Assembly: GCA_002309015.1 (NCBI GenBank)
Contig: DBWM01000067.1
Location: forward strand, 632 to 60,040
Source: Myxococcales bacterium UBA1238
GTDB lineage: Bacteria; Myxococcota_A; Bradymonadia; UBA7976; UBA1532
Length of the DNA: 59,409 bases
Reading direction: 5' to 3'
Both the position numbers and the translations under genes were made by a program. The notes beneath the pieces are model-generated. The model was not told the origin of the DNA. It did no database searches and saw only the letters and a program-made list of their open reading frames with translations. Position 1 is the stretch's first letter; each line of letters opens with the position of its first letter. This document shows positions 41,529 to 50,244 of the stretch, piece by piece.

Positions 41529-42656
41529 TCACTCTTCAAGTGCGATTAAAAGATGGAGATGGTTGCCGGAGGGCACATCAGAGCATTCCATCATGGCACC
41601 GCTGGTCCCTGCTTCACTTGAAGCTTCGATGACGTTGATCCTGTAGTGCTGACCTGCTCTTTCATAGACTTCGCCGCCGTAAATATGCCTGAAACTCTGG
41701 TCACCCACTGTAAGCGTGACGGGTAAAAAATGGCCAGGTCCATCTAAGCAATTGATGGGGGCAACGTCGCAAACATCTTCGGAATCGAGCGCATCCAAAG
41801 CGATCGAGAAACCTTCAGACTCAAACATTGGCTCAATCTGTGATAGATCGGGGATGACATGACCTGCAATGTCGGTTGGAGGCCATACATACTCCATGTC
41901 AAAGTTCCAGTCTTTGTTGACCGAGAAGGCCCAGAGCTCGCCGTCTTCGGCGCTTTTCAGCTTCCATTCTTCTACCTGAATCCAAAACATCCATCGGGCA
42001 TGGAACGAGAGCCATAATGTTGCAGATTCAGTGAGCTTTTGAGAGAAAGTCTGATTTTGAGCATCAAATTTGAGCTCTGCCATGTAATCGCCCGCGATGA
42101 TGGTCGCAATTGTACGTTTGCTGCCATCCTCCTGTGTCTCGGTGCGCAAGCTGTCAACTCTTGCGGGGCCTTCGTACTGGGTGTAGTCTTCAAAGTCCTC
42201 CGAGCCGTCGGACTTGCCTTTAAACAGGAATGAGATGCTCTCGTTCTGGGCTGGCCAGTGGCCAAGTAAATGAGTGCGGCCCAGTACGCTTTGCTGGAGT
42301 GCGAGGCATTCATCCTTTAATGCAGACGTTGCGGGCAAATGGGATTCACGACGGGCGATAGCGCCTGCAACCTGGCGAGCGTTACATTCACCGCTGCTGC
42401 AGACGCGGGCCTGACCGTAGCGGTATCCATTCTGATTGTGTGATGCGTGCGCGGGGCATCGGAAGCCGGTCTCATGGATCGCGCCTTCATAGACGCAAAA
42501 ATCGAGTCCGTCATACGATATCGCGACGCCATCACCACAAGCGTTTTCCTGTGTGTTTCCGCCATGTTGAGAGCCCCGAGGCTCATCGGAAGATGATTGG
42601 TCGTCGCTGCAGGCAGCCAGAGCCAACAGCGAGCTTAAAAGTAAGAAGTGACGCAT
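41529..42656 (-). CDS. Tandem-family lipoprotein, paralog 2 (375 residues)
   Basis: Start at the ATG 42656 with the same leader as its neighbours (AAGGAAGG, 5 nt). Signal peptide identical to those of paralogs 1 and 3 (MRHFLLLSSLLALAAC). The core (YMAELKFDAQNQTFSQKLTES, LWLSFHARWMFWIQVEEWKL) is almost the same as paralog 1, which points to recent duplication. Cys in INCLDGPG and MMECSDV form the presumed disulfide. Spacing to the next gene is 13 bp, so the array is one transcription unit. Function unknown. Confidence 0.85.
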   Translation of the reverse strand: MRHFLLLSSLLALAACSDDQSSSDEPRGSQHGGNTQENACGDGVAISYDGLDFCVYEGAIHETGFRCPAHASHNQNGYRYGQARVCSSGECNARQVAGAIARRESHLPATSALKDECLALQQSVLGRTHLLGHWPAQNESISFLFKGKSDGSEDFEDYTQYEGPARVDSLRTETQEDGSKRTIATIIAGDYMAELKFDAQNQTFSQKLTESATLWLSFHARWMFWIQVEEWKLKSAEDGELWAFSVNKDWNFDMEYVWPPTDIAGHVIPDLSQIEPMFESEGFSIALDALDSEDVCDVAPINCLDGPGHFLPVTLTVGDQSFRHIYGGEVYERAGQHYRINVIEASSEAGTSGAMMECSDVPSGNHLHLLIALEE

Positions 42657-42669
42657 GGTTGCCTTCCTT

Positions 42670-43800
42670 TCACTCCTCAAGTGAGATTAAAAGATGGAGA
42701 TGGTTGCCGGAGGGCACATCGCTCGCGTGCGTTGCGGCGCTGCAGGTACCGGCATCGCTCGAAGCTTCGATGACATTGAGTCTGTAATGCATTCCTGCTT
42801 TGCTAAAGACTTCTCCGCCGTAAAGATGTCTGTAACTTTCATCACCCGTTGTAAACGTGACGGGCAAGAAATGACCGGGCGCATCTAACCCAGCGATCGG
42901 TTCAACGTCGCAGACATCTTCGGAATCGAGTGCATCCAGTGAGACCGAGAAGCCTTCCGCCTCAAAGATGGGTTCAATCTGTGTGAGATCCGGGATGACA
43001 TGTCCCTGTACATTGGTTTGAGGCCAAACATACTCCATGTCAAAGTTCCATTTTTGATAGACGGACATGGCCCAGAGCTCGCCGTCTTCGGCGCTTTTCA
43101 GCTTCCAGTCTTCAACCTGAATCCAAAACATCCATCGGGCATGGAACGAGAGCCATAATGTTGCAGATTCAGTGAGCTTCTGAGAAAATACTTGGTTTTG
43201 AGCATCAAATTTGAGCTCTGCCATGTAATCGCCCGCGATGATGGTCGCGATTGTGATTTGGCTGCCGTCTTCCTGAGCTTCGGTGCGCAAGCGGTCGACC
43301 TTTGCGGGGCCTTCGTACTGGCTGCGGTTTTCAAAGTTCTCCGAACCGTCGGCCTTGCCTTTAAACAGGAATGAGATGCTCTCGTTCTGGGCTGGCCAGT
43401 TGCCAAGCAAATAACTGTGACCTTGAGCTTTTTCCTGGAGTGCAAGGCATTCATCTTTTAATGAGGGCGTTGCGGGCAAATGGGATGCTCGACGGGCGAC
43501 AGCGCCTGCAACCTGGGAGGCGTTGCATTCTCCGCTGCTGCAGACGCGGGCCTGACCGTAGCTGTACCCATTCTGATTGTGCGAAGCGCGCTCGGGGCAT
43601 CTGAAGCCGGTCTCGTGGATTGCGCCCTCATAGACGCAAAAATCGAGCCCGTCATAAGACACCGCGGAACCGTCTCCACAAATGCTTTCTTGTGCATTTT
43701 CGCCGGGTTGAGAGCCTTTGGGCTCATTCGGCGAAGTCTTGTTGTCGTCGCTGCAGGCAGCCAGAGCTAACAGCGAGCTTAAAAGCAAAAAGTGACGCAT
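42670..43800 (-). CDS. Tandem-family lipoprotein, paralog 1 (376 residues)
   Basis: Start at the ATG 43800 after GGAAAGGAAG. Signal MRHFLLLSSLLALAAC (Cys16). N-terminal Cys module as in the other two. It differs in one telling way: the Cys of IxCLDxPG is Gly (IAGLDAPG) and the Cys of MxECxDV is lost (THASDV), while a new Cys appears six residues earlier (AGTCSAA). The loss of both partners suggests a disulfide that was given up or rewired. First large gene of the array. Confidence 0.85.
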   Translation of the reverse strand: MRHFLLLSSLLALAACSDDNKTSPNEPKGSQPGENAQESICGDGSAVSYDGLDFCVYEGAIHETGFRCPERASHNQNGYSYGQARVCSSGECNASQVAGAVARRASHLPATPSLKDECLALQEKAQGHSYLLGNWPAQNESISFLFKGKADGSENFENRSQYEGPAKVDRLRTEAQEDGSQITIATIIAGDYMAELKFDAQNQVFSQKLTESATLWLSFHARWMFWIQVEDWKLKSAEDGELWAMSVYQKWNFDMEYVWPQTNVQGHVIPDLTQIEPIFEAEGFSVSLDALDSEDVCDVEPIAGLDAPGHFLPVTFTTGDESYRHLYGGEVFSKAGMHYRLNVIEASSDAGTCSAATHASDVPSGNHLHLLISLEE

Positions 43801-43818
43801 GATGGACTTCCTTTCCGC

Positions 43819-43890
43819 TCAGTCATCCGAGCAAGGGGTGTAATCGTAATCGGGGCCTACGAGACCGTGATGGTTCAATACCCACTTCAT
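43819..43890 (-). CDS. 23-residue ORF overlapping the preceding secreted ORF
   Basis: Short ORF MKWVLNHHGLVGPDYDY...CSDD whose ATG overlaps the stop of the 63-residue ORF (ATGA at 43887-43890). It ends 18 bp before the first tandem lipoprotein. The coupling suggests translation, but the same sequence could be the frameshifted tail of the 63-residue protein. Too short to classify. Confidence 0.3.
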   Translation of the reverse strand: MKWVLNHHGLVGPDYDYTPCSDD

Positions 43891-44075
43891 TGATGCAGCA
43901 GGCCTCGATTCCAACTGGGCGTCCAGGTGGGGATTTCCACCGTCAGGCCGTCGGGCGAGGTCAGTTCGATTTGTTGTTGCGACAGTTGCGCAAACGATTC
44001 CTGTAATTCGAGGCCTTGCGCATAAAAGGGTAGGCCTGCGAGGATTGCCGCTGCGAGAGTAAAGAGAGATCTCAA
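43887..44075 (-). CDS. Small secreted protein (about 63 residues)
   Basis: Best start is TTG at 44075, nine nt after AAAGGAG; the upstream ATG at 44147 adds a non-signal-like N-terminus. Signal peptide LRSLFTLAAAILAGLPFYAQG, then a mature part with QESFAQLSQQQIELTSPDG and VEIPTWTPSWNRG. No Cys in the mature part. First gene after the promoter at 44151-44179, so it heads the lipoprotein array. Function unknown. Confidence 0.5.
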   Translation of the reverse strand: MRSLFTLAAAILAGLPFYAQGLELQESFAQLSQQQIELTSPDGLTVEIPTWTPSWNRGLLHQ

Positions 44076-44150
44076 GGTAAAAGGCTCCTTTCGTAAACAG
44101 GCGAACTGCCCGTTTTTAATGGGGGTTTTCGTTCTTTCTGACTGCAAAAA

Positions 44151-44179
44151 AGGCTATGGAGTTCGCAAATACGTGTCAA
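44151..44179 (-). promoter_or_regulatory. Candidate promoter of the tandem lipoprotein array
   Basis: On the minus strand, a perfect TTGACA (44179-44174), 17-bp spacer and TAGCCT (44156-44151; three of six -10 matches). Start about 70 nt before the TTG at 44075. The -35 is strong and the -10 weak, so activation may be needed. Confidence 0.45.
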
Positions 44180-44558
44180 CCGGGGATCCGGAAAAATTTT
44201 TTTAACGGGCCAAAAATGAGTTGTAGTTGTGGCAAAAAGTCCTTTGTTTCTGCATGGTTAGCTGGGGCAAAAATTTTTGAAAAAAAGGCCAAAAATGGGC
44301 CTAATGAATCTGCAAAAAATTTTCCGGCGTAAAAATCGGCCTCTTGGTGACGATCGGAATTCCCCAATCGAGGGCGAAGGCGGCTGATCTTGGAGTCAGG
44401 CTGAATATGCGAATGTGAGGGTAAGGAATGGTGAAGAAATAATCAGATACAATTTTACGGGAGGCGCGGGCGGTTGTCTGAATGTTGCTTTATTGAACTT
44501 TGGGAATGGGGGGTGCGGTGGTTGAGGAGGGTGGCTTTGGGATGGGGAAGCGCGGGAT
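44180..44558. other. Spacer with A-tracts and GGCCAAAAATG repeats
   Basis: About 380 bp between the array promoter and the metG stop. Contains GGCCAAAAATG twice, a short AGGCC/GGCCT hairpin near 44310 and several A5-A7 tracts. No gene with a plausible start was found; it may hold curved upstream promoter DNA. Confidence 0.4.
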
Positions 44559-46514
44559 TCAGCTCACGCGGGTGCCGGGTTTGAGATCGGCGGGGACGGT
44601 GGCGAGGGTGGTCGTTTTGCCTTCGCCGCCGCAGAGGAGCATGCCGTAAGACATGATGCCGCGGATCTTTCGGGGCGCGAGGTTGGCTACGAGGATCACG
44701 GAACGGCCCACCACGTCTTCGGGGGCGTAGGCTTCGGCGATGCCGGAGCAGATGGTGCGCGGTTCGGGATCGCCGGCGTCGACCGTGAGCTTCAAGATGC
44801 GATCGGCGTCGGGATGGCGCTCGGCGGCGATGATCTTGGCGACGCGGAGATCGAGTTTTGCAAAATCGCTGAAATCGATCTCGGCTGGAGGCGGCTCGGG
44901 CTCGGCCTTCTTCGCCTTCTTTTCGGCTTTCTTTGCTGCAGGCGCAGGCGCGGCGGGGGCTGCAGGGGTGGCTTCGGTTTCAGCCGGCATCTCGACGCGG
45001 GGGAACAGCGCTTCGCCTTCGGTCTGCACAGTGGTGCCCGCCTTAAAGGCGCCAAAACTGAGGGTCGATGCGACGTTGCGCAGATCTTCGGGCACGTTCA
45101 GGCGGTCGAGCAGCGCTTTGGCCTTGCGCGGCAGGAAGGCGAGCGTCCAAACGCCCAGGATGCGCAGGGTTTCGCAAAGGTTGTAGAGCACGGCGTCGAG
45201 CTTTTGCCTGGCGGTCGCGTCGGTCTTTTCGTTCTTGGCCAGCGTCCAGGGCGCGCTCGAGTCGACGTATTTGTCGGCCACCGCGATCACGCTCCAGATG
45301 GCGGCGAGCGCTTTATGGAAGGCGAGTTCGTCCATCGCCTGCGAGAGTTCGCGCTGTACTTCGGCGATGCGCTGCTTCAATTCGGCGGCGTTTTCATCTT
45401 CGCCCGGGTTGGGCACCACGCCGTTGCGGTAGCGGGCGAGCATACCGAGGGTGCGGTTAAACAAATTGCCGTAACCGTTTGCGAGATCGCCGTTGATGCG
45501 GCCGCAGAGACCCTTTTCGGAGAAGTCGCCGTCGGCGCCAAAGCTCACTTCGCGCAGCACAAAATAGCGGAACACGTCGGGCCCGTATTTGCCGGCGATC
45601 TTCCAGGGATCGACCACGTTGCCTTTGGTCTTGCTCATCTTTTCGCCGTCGTGGCGCCACCATCCATGTGCAAAAATATGCTCGGGCAGAGGCAGACCGG
45701 CGCTCATCAGAATGCAGGGCCAGTAGACCGCATGGAAGCGGATGATGTCTTTGCCGATGAGATGGGTCACATGGGGCCAGAACTTGTTGTAAAGCTCGGC
45801 GCCGGGGCCGCCCAGGCCGCTGATGTAGTTGGTGAGCGCGTCCACCCACACGTAAATCACGTGGCCGTCGGCGTCGGGCACCGGGATCCCCCAGGAGAAC
45901 GTGGTGCGCGAGATCGAGATGTCCTGCAGGCCCTGCTTGACGAAGCTGACGATCTCGTTCTGGCGCGATGCGGGGCGCACAAAATCGGGATGCGTGTTCA
46001 AAAATTCGAGCAGGCGGTCGCCGTATTTCGACATGCGGAAGAAATAGCTCGGCTCGACCACCCAGCTCACCTCGTGACCGCTCGGGCTCTTGCCGTCCAC
46101 CAGCTCATCTTCGGTGAAGTAGGCTTCGTCGCCCACCGAATACCAGCCTTCGTACTTGCCCAGGTAGATGTCGCCCTGCGCTTCCATGCGGCGCCAGATG
46201 TCGCAAACCACCGCTTCGTGATCGGCGTCGGTCGTGCGGATGAACTTGTCGGGCACCACGTCCAGAAAATCCCACAGCTTGCGGAAGGGCGCGGAATAGC
46301 GGTCGGCGTGCTCTTTGGGCGAAATCCCGGTCTTGCGCGCGGCTTGCTCGATCTTTAAGCCGTGCTCGTCGGTGCCGGTCTGGAAGCGGACTTCGTCGCC
46401 GCAAAGGCGGTACCAGCGGGTGAGGGTGTCGGTGGCGAGGCTCGTGTAGGCGTGCCCGATGTGAGGGACGTCGTTGACGTAGTAGATGGGCGTTGTGAAG
46501 TAGCGAACGGTCAT
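44559..46514 (-). CDS. metG: Methionyl-tRNA synthetase with C-terminal tRNA-binding domain
   Basis: 651 residues from the ATG at 46514. Class I synthetase: FTTPIYYVNDVPHIGHAYTSLATD (HIGH) and EKMSKTKGNVVDP (KMSKS). The region after EGWYSVGDEAYF lacks the four-Cys zinc knuckle, so it is the short-insert (Bacillus/Thermus-like) type. Helical anticodon domain from about residue 350. A Lys/Ala/Pro linker (about 510-545) joins a Trbp111-like OB fold (DFAKLDLRVAKIIAAERHPDADRILKLTVD ... PRKIRGIMSYGMLL). It charges tRNA-Met and initiator tRNA. Downstream of the EGF-type lipoprotein gene by 75 bp, possibly by read-through. Confidence 0.97.
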   Translation of the reverse strand: MTVRYFTTPIYYVNDVPHIGHAYTSLATDTLTRWYRLCGDEVRFQTGTDEHGLKIEQAARKTGISPKEHADRYSAPFRKLWDFLDVVPDKFIRTTDADHEAVVCDIWRRMEAQGDIYLGKYEGWYSVGDEAYFTEDELVDGKSPSGHEVSWVVEPSYFFRMSKYGDRLLEFLNTHPDFVRPASRQNEIVSFVKQGLQDISISRTTFSWGIPVPDADGHVIYVWVDALTNYISGLGGPGAELYNKFWPHVTHLIGKDIIRFHAVYWPCILMSAGLPLPEHIFAHGWWRHDGEKMSKTKGNVVDPWKIAGKYGPDVFRYFVLREVSFGADGDFSEKGLCGRINGDLANGYGNLFNRTLGMLARYRNGVVPNPGEDENAAELKQRIAEVQRELSQAMDELAFHKALAAIWSVIAVADKYVDSSAPWTLAKNEKTDATARQKLDAVLYNLCETLRILGVWTLAFLPRKAKALLDRLNVPEDLRNVASTLSFGAFKAGTTVQTEGEALFPRVEMPAETEATPAAPAAPAPAAKKAEKKAKKAEPEPPPAEIDFSDFAKLDLRVAKIIAAERHPDADRILKLTVDAGDPEPRTICSGIAEAYAPEDVVGRSVILVANLAPRKIRGIMSYGMLLCGGEGKTTTLATVPADLKPGTRVS

Positions 46515-46589
46515 AAAAATCCCCAATGCGCGTTCAAGGCGCGGCCTTTTAGCACATTGCGGGAGGATGGGCGAGGGGAAAGGCGGGCG

Positions 46590-49500
46590 TCAGTTGGGGA
46601 GGATGCAGATGTTGTTCTGGCAGGTGGCGGTGGAGCCGTAAAGGCTGCAGTCGCTGTTTGAGAGGCATTGCTGGCAAAGATGCTGGTCGCAAATGGGCGC
46701 AGCGGTGGGGCAGTCGCTGTCGCTCAGGCAGGGGCAATGGATGCGGGCTTTAGCAAGGAACTCGCCGGTGAGCGTAGATGAGCCAAAATCTCCCATATGC
46801 GCGTAGATGCCGTCCTCGTCGATTTTGCAATGCCATTCCTTGCTTGCGATATCATCACTGCAATCGTAGTCTTTTGCGCCGCAGCCGTAATCGCATTGAT
46901 AGTCGTCAGCGTATTTATAGGGATCGCAATGCCAGCCTTTGACGCAATGCTGATTGACGCATTGGGCGCCGTCGCTGCAGTCCGCATGCTTGAGGCATTC
47001 GACGCATCGATAGTTGTAGTAACATCTTCCGCTGTTTCCGCAATCACTGTCGACATTGCATACCGTGCAGTCGCCGAGCTGGCCTGCTTTGGGCACCTGG
47101 CCTGCCGGGCAATGGTTTTGGTCGCAATGGGCATTGACTGCGCAATCGGGATCGACGGAACCGCAGCCGCAGTCGCAGATTCCATTGTTATAAGCCGAAG
47201 CATCGCAGGTCCAGTTCCGGCAGCTGCCGTCAGGCGCGCAAACTTTGCCTTCCCCACATTCGTTATCGGTTTTGCAACGGTAGCAAACACCGCGGGTGCA
47301 GATGGGAGCGCTGCTGGGACAATTGATATTGGAGGAGCAGCTGCAATCCCTTATCTGGCTGGCTGTAGAACCCCAGCATTCAGTTTTTACGCAAAGCTCG
47401 TGATCCGAGGTGTTTGCGCAGTCCGGGTCCTGTTCGCCACAGCCGCAATCGCAAATGCCGTCTCCAATCCTTGATGGATCGCAATGCCAGTTAAAACCAC
47501 AATGACCGTTGACGCATTTTTCGTTATATTGGCTGTTTGGACAGTCGTCGTCTACCTGGCAATAGACACAGCGATTTTCAACACAATGTCCTTCATTCTC
47601 TCCGCCATCCCTGCAATCGTAGTCGCCGGTGCATTCCACGCAACGCCTGTTGACGCAGCGATGCGCGCATTCGTCGTCTGTGCTGCATTGCTCGCAAAGC
47701 CAGTTGGCGTTGGGCGAAGGATGGAAACCCTCAGGGCATTGATTGTCGCCGTTGCAGCTCTCAGCGGTCTGATCTTTGCAGTCGGGATCGAAGCTGCCGC
47801 TGCCGCAATCGCAGTAGTCGTTGCCAGCGTTGTAGTTGCCAAGCCAGGATTTCCATTCTTCGATGCAATGGTGAGCTAAGCAATGACCTTGTGAGCAATC
47901 CTGGTTGTCTATGCATTCAATGCACTGGCCTTCGATGCAGCGACCTCCCGCACAATGGGTGTCGTCGGTGCATTCCATGCATCTGCTCTGATAACAATGG
48001 GATTTGTTGACTGGGCGATCGGTGCAGGGGTTGTTTAGGCCGCATTCGCTGTCGACTTTGCATTTCCAGTTTGCGTTTTCGTCGACAGGCCATGGACGGC
48101 CATCCGCATCGTTGGAGCAGCGGTAATAGTCGCAAACGCTGCTGCTGTCGCTTGTGCAATCGATGTCTTTCACTCCGCAGCCGCAGTCGCATAAGCCGTC
48201 GCCATACATGTAGTCGTAGCAGGTCCAGCCTTGCAGGCAATAGCCGTTGATACAGGCTTCACCTTCGGCGCAGGGGTGATTGAAGGCGCATTCCGCGCAT
48301 TTGCCGCCGACGCAATGGTGATCCGCGTCGCAATGGGCATCTTCGGTGCATGCTGCACATTTGCCGTTTGCGCAATGAGAACCCTTTTCGTTGCCTGCGC
48401 AATGGGTATCTTCGGCGCATTCAGAGCAGAATCCGTTTGCGCAGTAAGGCGTTTTTCCAACATCGCAGGTGTTTTCGCGGTTGGCTTCGTTGCATTCGGG
48501 CATGCAGAGCCAGTTTTGTCCATCAACGGGCAACGTTGAGTTACAATGTTTCCACTCGCAGTCATCTAAACGAGAGGATTTGCAATCAATGTCGGGTACA
48601 CCGCAGCCGCAGTCGCATTTTCGGTCGCCATAGCGGTTGACATCGCAGGTCCAGCCTTTGACGCAGTGATGCTTGAGGCATTGCGCGCCTTCTTCACTGC
48701 AGTCTTCTGCGGTGTTGCAACGGCCGCAGATGCCGTCATCGCAGGTTTGGGATCCGGGGCAGTCTGAACTCTCGGCGCATTCGGAGCAGCGGCCTTCAAA
48801 GCAATGGGGCTTCGATCCGCTGCAGTTTGATGTGTCGGTTGCGCTGCATTCGGGTTCGCAGAGCCAGTTTTGATGTTCCAATGGCTGGGTGCCGGAAGGG
48901 CAGAGATTGATGTAACAGATACTTGCTTCGGCGCTTGCGCAATAGGGGCCTAAGAATCCGCAACCGCAGGAGCATCGATACATATCACCCACATCGGTAG
49001 GGGTACAGTTCCAGTCTGAAAGGCAGTGATTGTAGAGACATTGAGAGCCGTCGGCGCAGGGATGGGTGGCGTTGCATTCCACGCAGAAGCCGAGTTCGCA
49101 GACGCCTTGTTCGCAGGGGTTGCGGTCGTCGCAAAGGCGCTCGTTTCTGCAGGTTTCGCGGCCGCCTTCCAAAATGACGCGGCGTTCGCCGGTGGGGCAG
49201 ACGCAATGCTGGCTGTCGGTCGTTTCGCCCTGGCACTGGCCGTTACCGCAGTCCTCATAACAGGGTTCTTTGAGTCGGCAGATGTCGTGGCCGTTGACGG
49301 TTTCCTTGATGTAGTCATCGCTGCATCTGCAGCTGTAACCGCCCTGGGTGTTCTGGCAGGTTCCGCCATCGCCGCAGGGATTGCCCGCCAGGCATTCGTC
49401 GATATCGACGCAGCCTTCTCCGACGGTTGCTGGTTCATATCCGCTGACGCAGTCGCATTGGTAGCCGCCTTCGGTGTTTTTGCATTTGCTGTTTGCGCCG

Positions 49501-50075
49501 CAGAGCTCGGCCTCTTTTTCGCATTCGTCGATGTCGACGCAGCCCTGACCCTGTTTTTCTTCAAAACCGTCGTTGCACCCACAGTTGTAACCGCCTTCGG
49601 TGTTTTGGCATTTGCTGTGTGCGCCGCAGATGTTGGGCTGTTCTTCGCATTCGTTTACGTCGACGCAGATGGGCTGACCGTTTGCATCGGTGGTTTCGTT
49701 GTAACCTTTTTGGCAGATGCACCGATAGCTGCCATTGGTGTTTTGACAATTACCGCCTTCGCCGCAGGGGGCGCTTAAAATCTTGCATTCGTCGATATCA
49801 ACGCAGTGAATACCGTCGTTGGCGAGCCAGAAACCTGTGTCGCAACTGCAGACTGCGAGGCCATTGACGGCGTTGCAATATTTTTCGCAGGGAGAGGGAT
49901 CGCAGGGATCGTAGGTGGGGGTGCTGCCTCCGGATCCGCCCGAATGGTGATCCGTGTCGATGGTGGTGGCATCGGCGAGGGTCGGGCCAGTATAGGGGTC
50001 GTTTGCGGCATCTTCGCAGCTCAATCCACAGACTGCGGCCAGAAAACTGAAGAAAATGGGGCTAAAAACGCGCAT
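46590..50075 (-). CDS. Giant Cys-rich lipoprotein with calcium-binding EGF domains and CDCGCG modules
   Basis: 1161 residues. Signal MRVFSPIFFSFLAAVCGLSC (Cys20). An EGF-like unit (DPCDPSPCEKYCNAVNG) and four cbEGF domains (about residues 90-275) follow, each with V-D-(I/V)-(D/N)-E-C and a CxNTxGGYxCxC phrase that matches the calcium-binding and Asn/Asp-hydroxylation consensus of animal EGF domains. From about 300 to the end, two kinds of Cys unit alternate: 'C.EC..D..C.......C..G.C' and a CDCGCGxxDxDC module (about seven, preceded by a W-x-C phrase). Presumably a rigid disulfide-stabilised surface fibre. RBS GGAG lies 6 nt from the ATG. Confidence 0.88.
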   Translation of the reverse strand: MRVFSPIFFSFLAAVCGLSCEDAANDPYTGPTLADATTIDTDHHSGGSGGSTPTYDPCDPSPCEKYCNAVNGLAVCSCDTGFWLANDGIHCVDIDECKILSAPCGEGGNCQNTNGSYRCICQKGYNETTDANGQPICVDVNECEEQPNICGAHSKCQNTEGGYNCGCNDGFEEKQGQGCVDIDECEKEAELCGANSKCKNTEGGYQCDCVSGYEPATVGEGCVDIDECLAGNPCGDGGTCQNTQGGYSCRCSDDYIKETVNGHDICRLKEPCYEDCGNGQCQGETTDSQHCVCPTGERRVILEGGRETCRNERLCDDRNPCEQGVCELGFCVECNATHPCADGSQCLYNHCLSDWNCTPTDVGDMYRCSCGCGFLGPYCASAEASICYINLCPSGTQPLEHQNWLCEPECSATDTSNCSGSKPHCFEGRCSECAESSDCPGSQTCDDGICGRCNTAEDCSEEGAQCLKHHCVKGWTCDVNRYGDRKCDCGCGVPDIDCKSSRLDDCEWKHCNSTLPVDGQNWLCMPECNEANRENTCDVGKTPYCANGFCSECAEDTHCAGNEKGSHCANGKCAACTEDAHCDADHHCVGGKCAECAFNHPCAEGEACINGYCLQGWTCYDYMYGDGLCDCGCGVKDIDCTSDSSSVCDYYRCSNDADGRPWPVDENANWKCKVDSECGLNNPCTDRPVNKSHCYQSRCMECTDDTHCAGGRCIEGQCIECIDNQDCSQGHCLAHHCIEEWKSWLGNYNAGNDYCDCGSGSFDPDCKDQTAESCNGDNQCPEGFHPSPNANWLCEQCSTDDECAHRCVNRRCVECTGDYDCRDGGENEGHCVENRCVYCQVDDDCPNSQYNEKCVNGHCGFNWHCDPSRIGDGICDCGCGEQDPDCANTSDHELCVKTECWGSTASQIRDCSCSSNINCPSSAPICTRGVCYRCKTDNECGEGKVCAPDGSCRNWTCDASAYNNGICDCGCGSVDPDCAVNAHCDQNHCPAGQVPKAGQLGDCTVCNVDSDCGNSGRCYYNYRCVECLKHADCSDGAQCVNQHCVKGWHCDPYKYADDYQCDYGCGAKDYDCSDDIASKEWHCKIDEDGIYAHMGDFGSSTLTGEFLAKARIHCPCLSDSDCPTAAPICDQHLCQQCLSNSDCSLYGSTATCQNNICILPN

Positions 50076-50110
50076 CGCATTCTCCTTTACGCACTCACGA
50101 AAGCGATTTT

Positions 50111-50138
50111 TTTATAAAGCGACTAAAAAAGCAATCAA
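50111..50138 (-). promoter_or_regulatory. Sigma70-type promoter of the EGF-type lipoprotein gene
   Basis: Minus strand TTGATT (50138-50133), 16-bp spacer, TATAAA (50116-50111). Start near 50104, giving a leader of about 29 nt that carries AAAGGAG before the ATG at 50075. Confidence 0.6.
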
Positions 50139-50244
50139 ACTCTCAGCATGGGCGCTACAAATCCATATTTTTCTTTTTGAGCGATTTATGCGATATAACG
50201 GAGCTTTCATGTTTGAGCTGCTCAAGCGGTTCAGGAGGTGCTTT

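Noticed and set aside
44814..46358. Long 514-residue plus-strand ORF
   Set aside because: Antisense shadow of metG, which has full synthetase motifs on the minus strand.
46797..47474. 225-residue membrane-like plus-strand ORF
   Set aside because: Antisense of the EGF/CDCGCG gene, same composition artefact as the other shadows.
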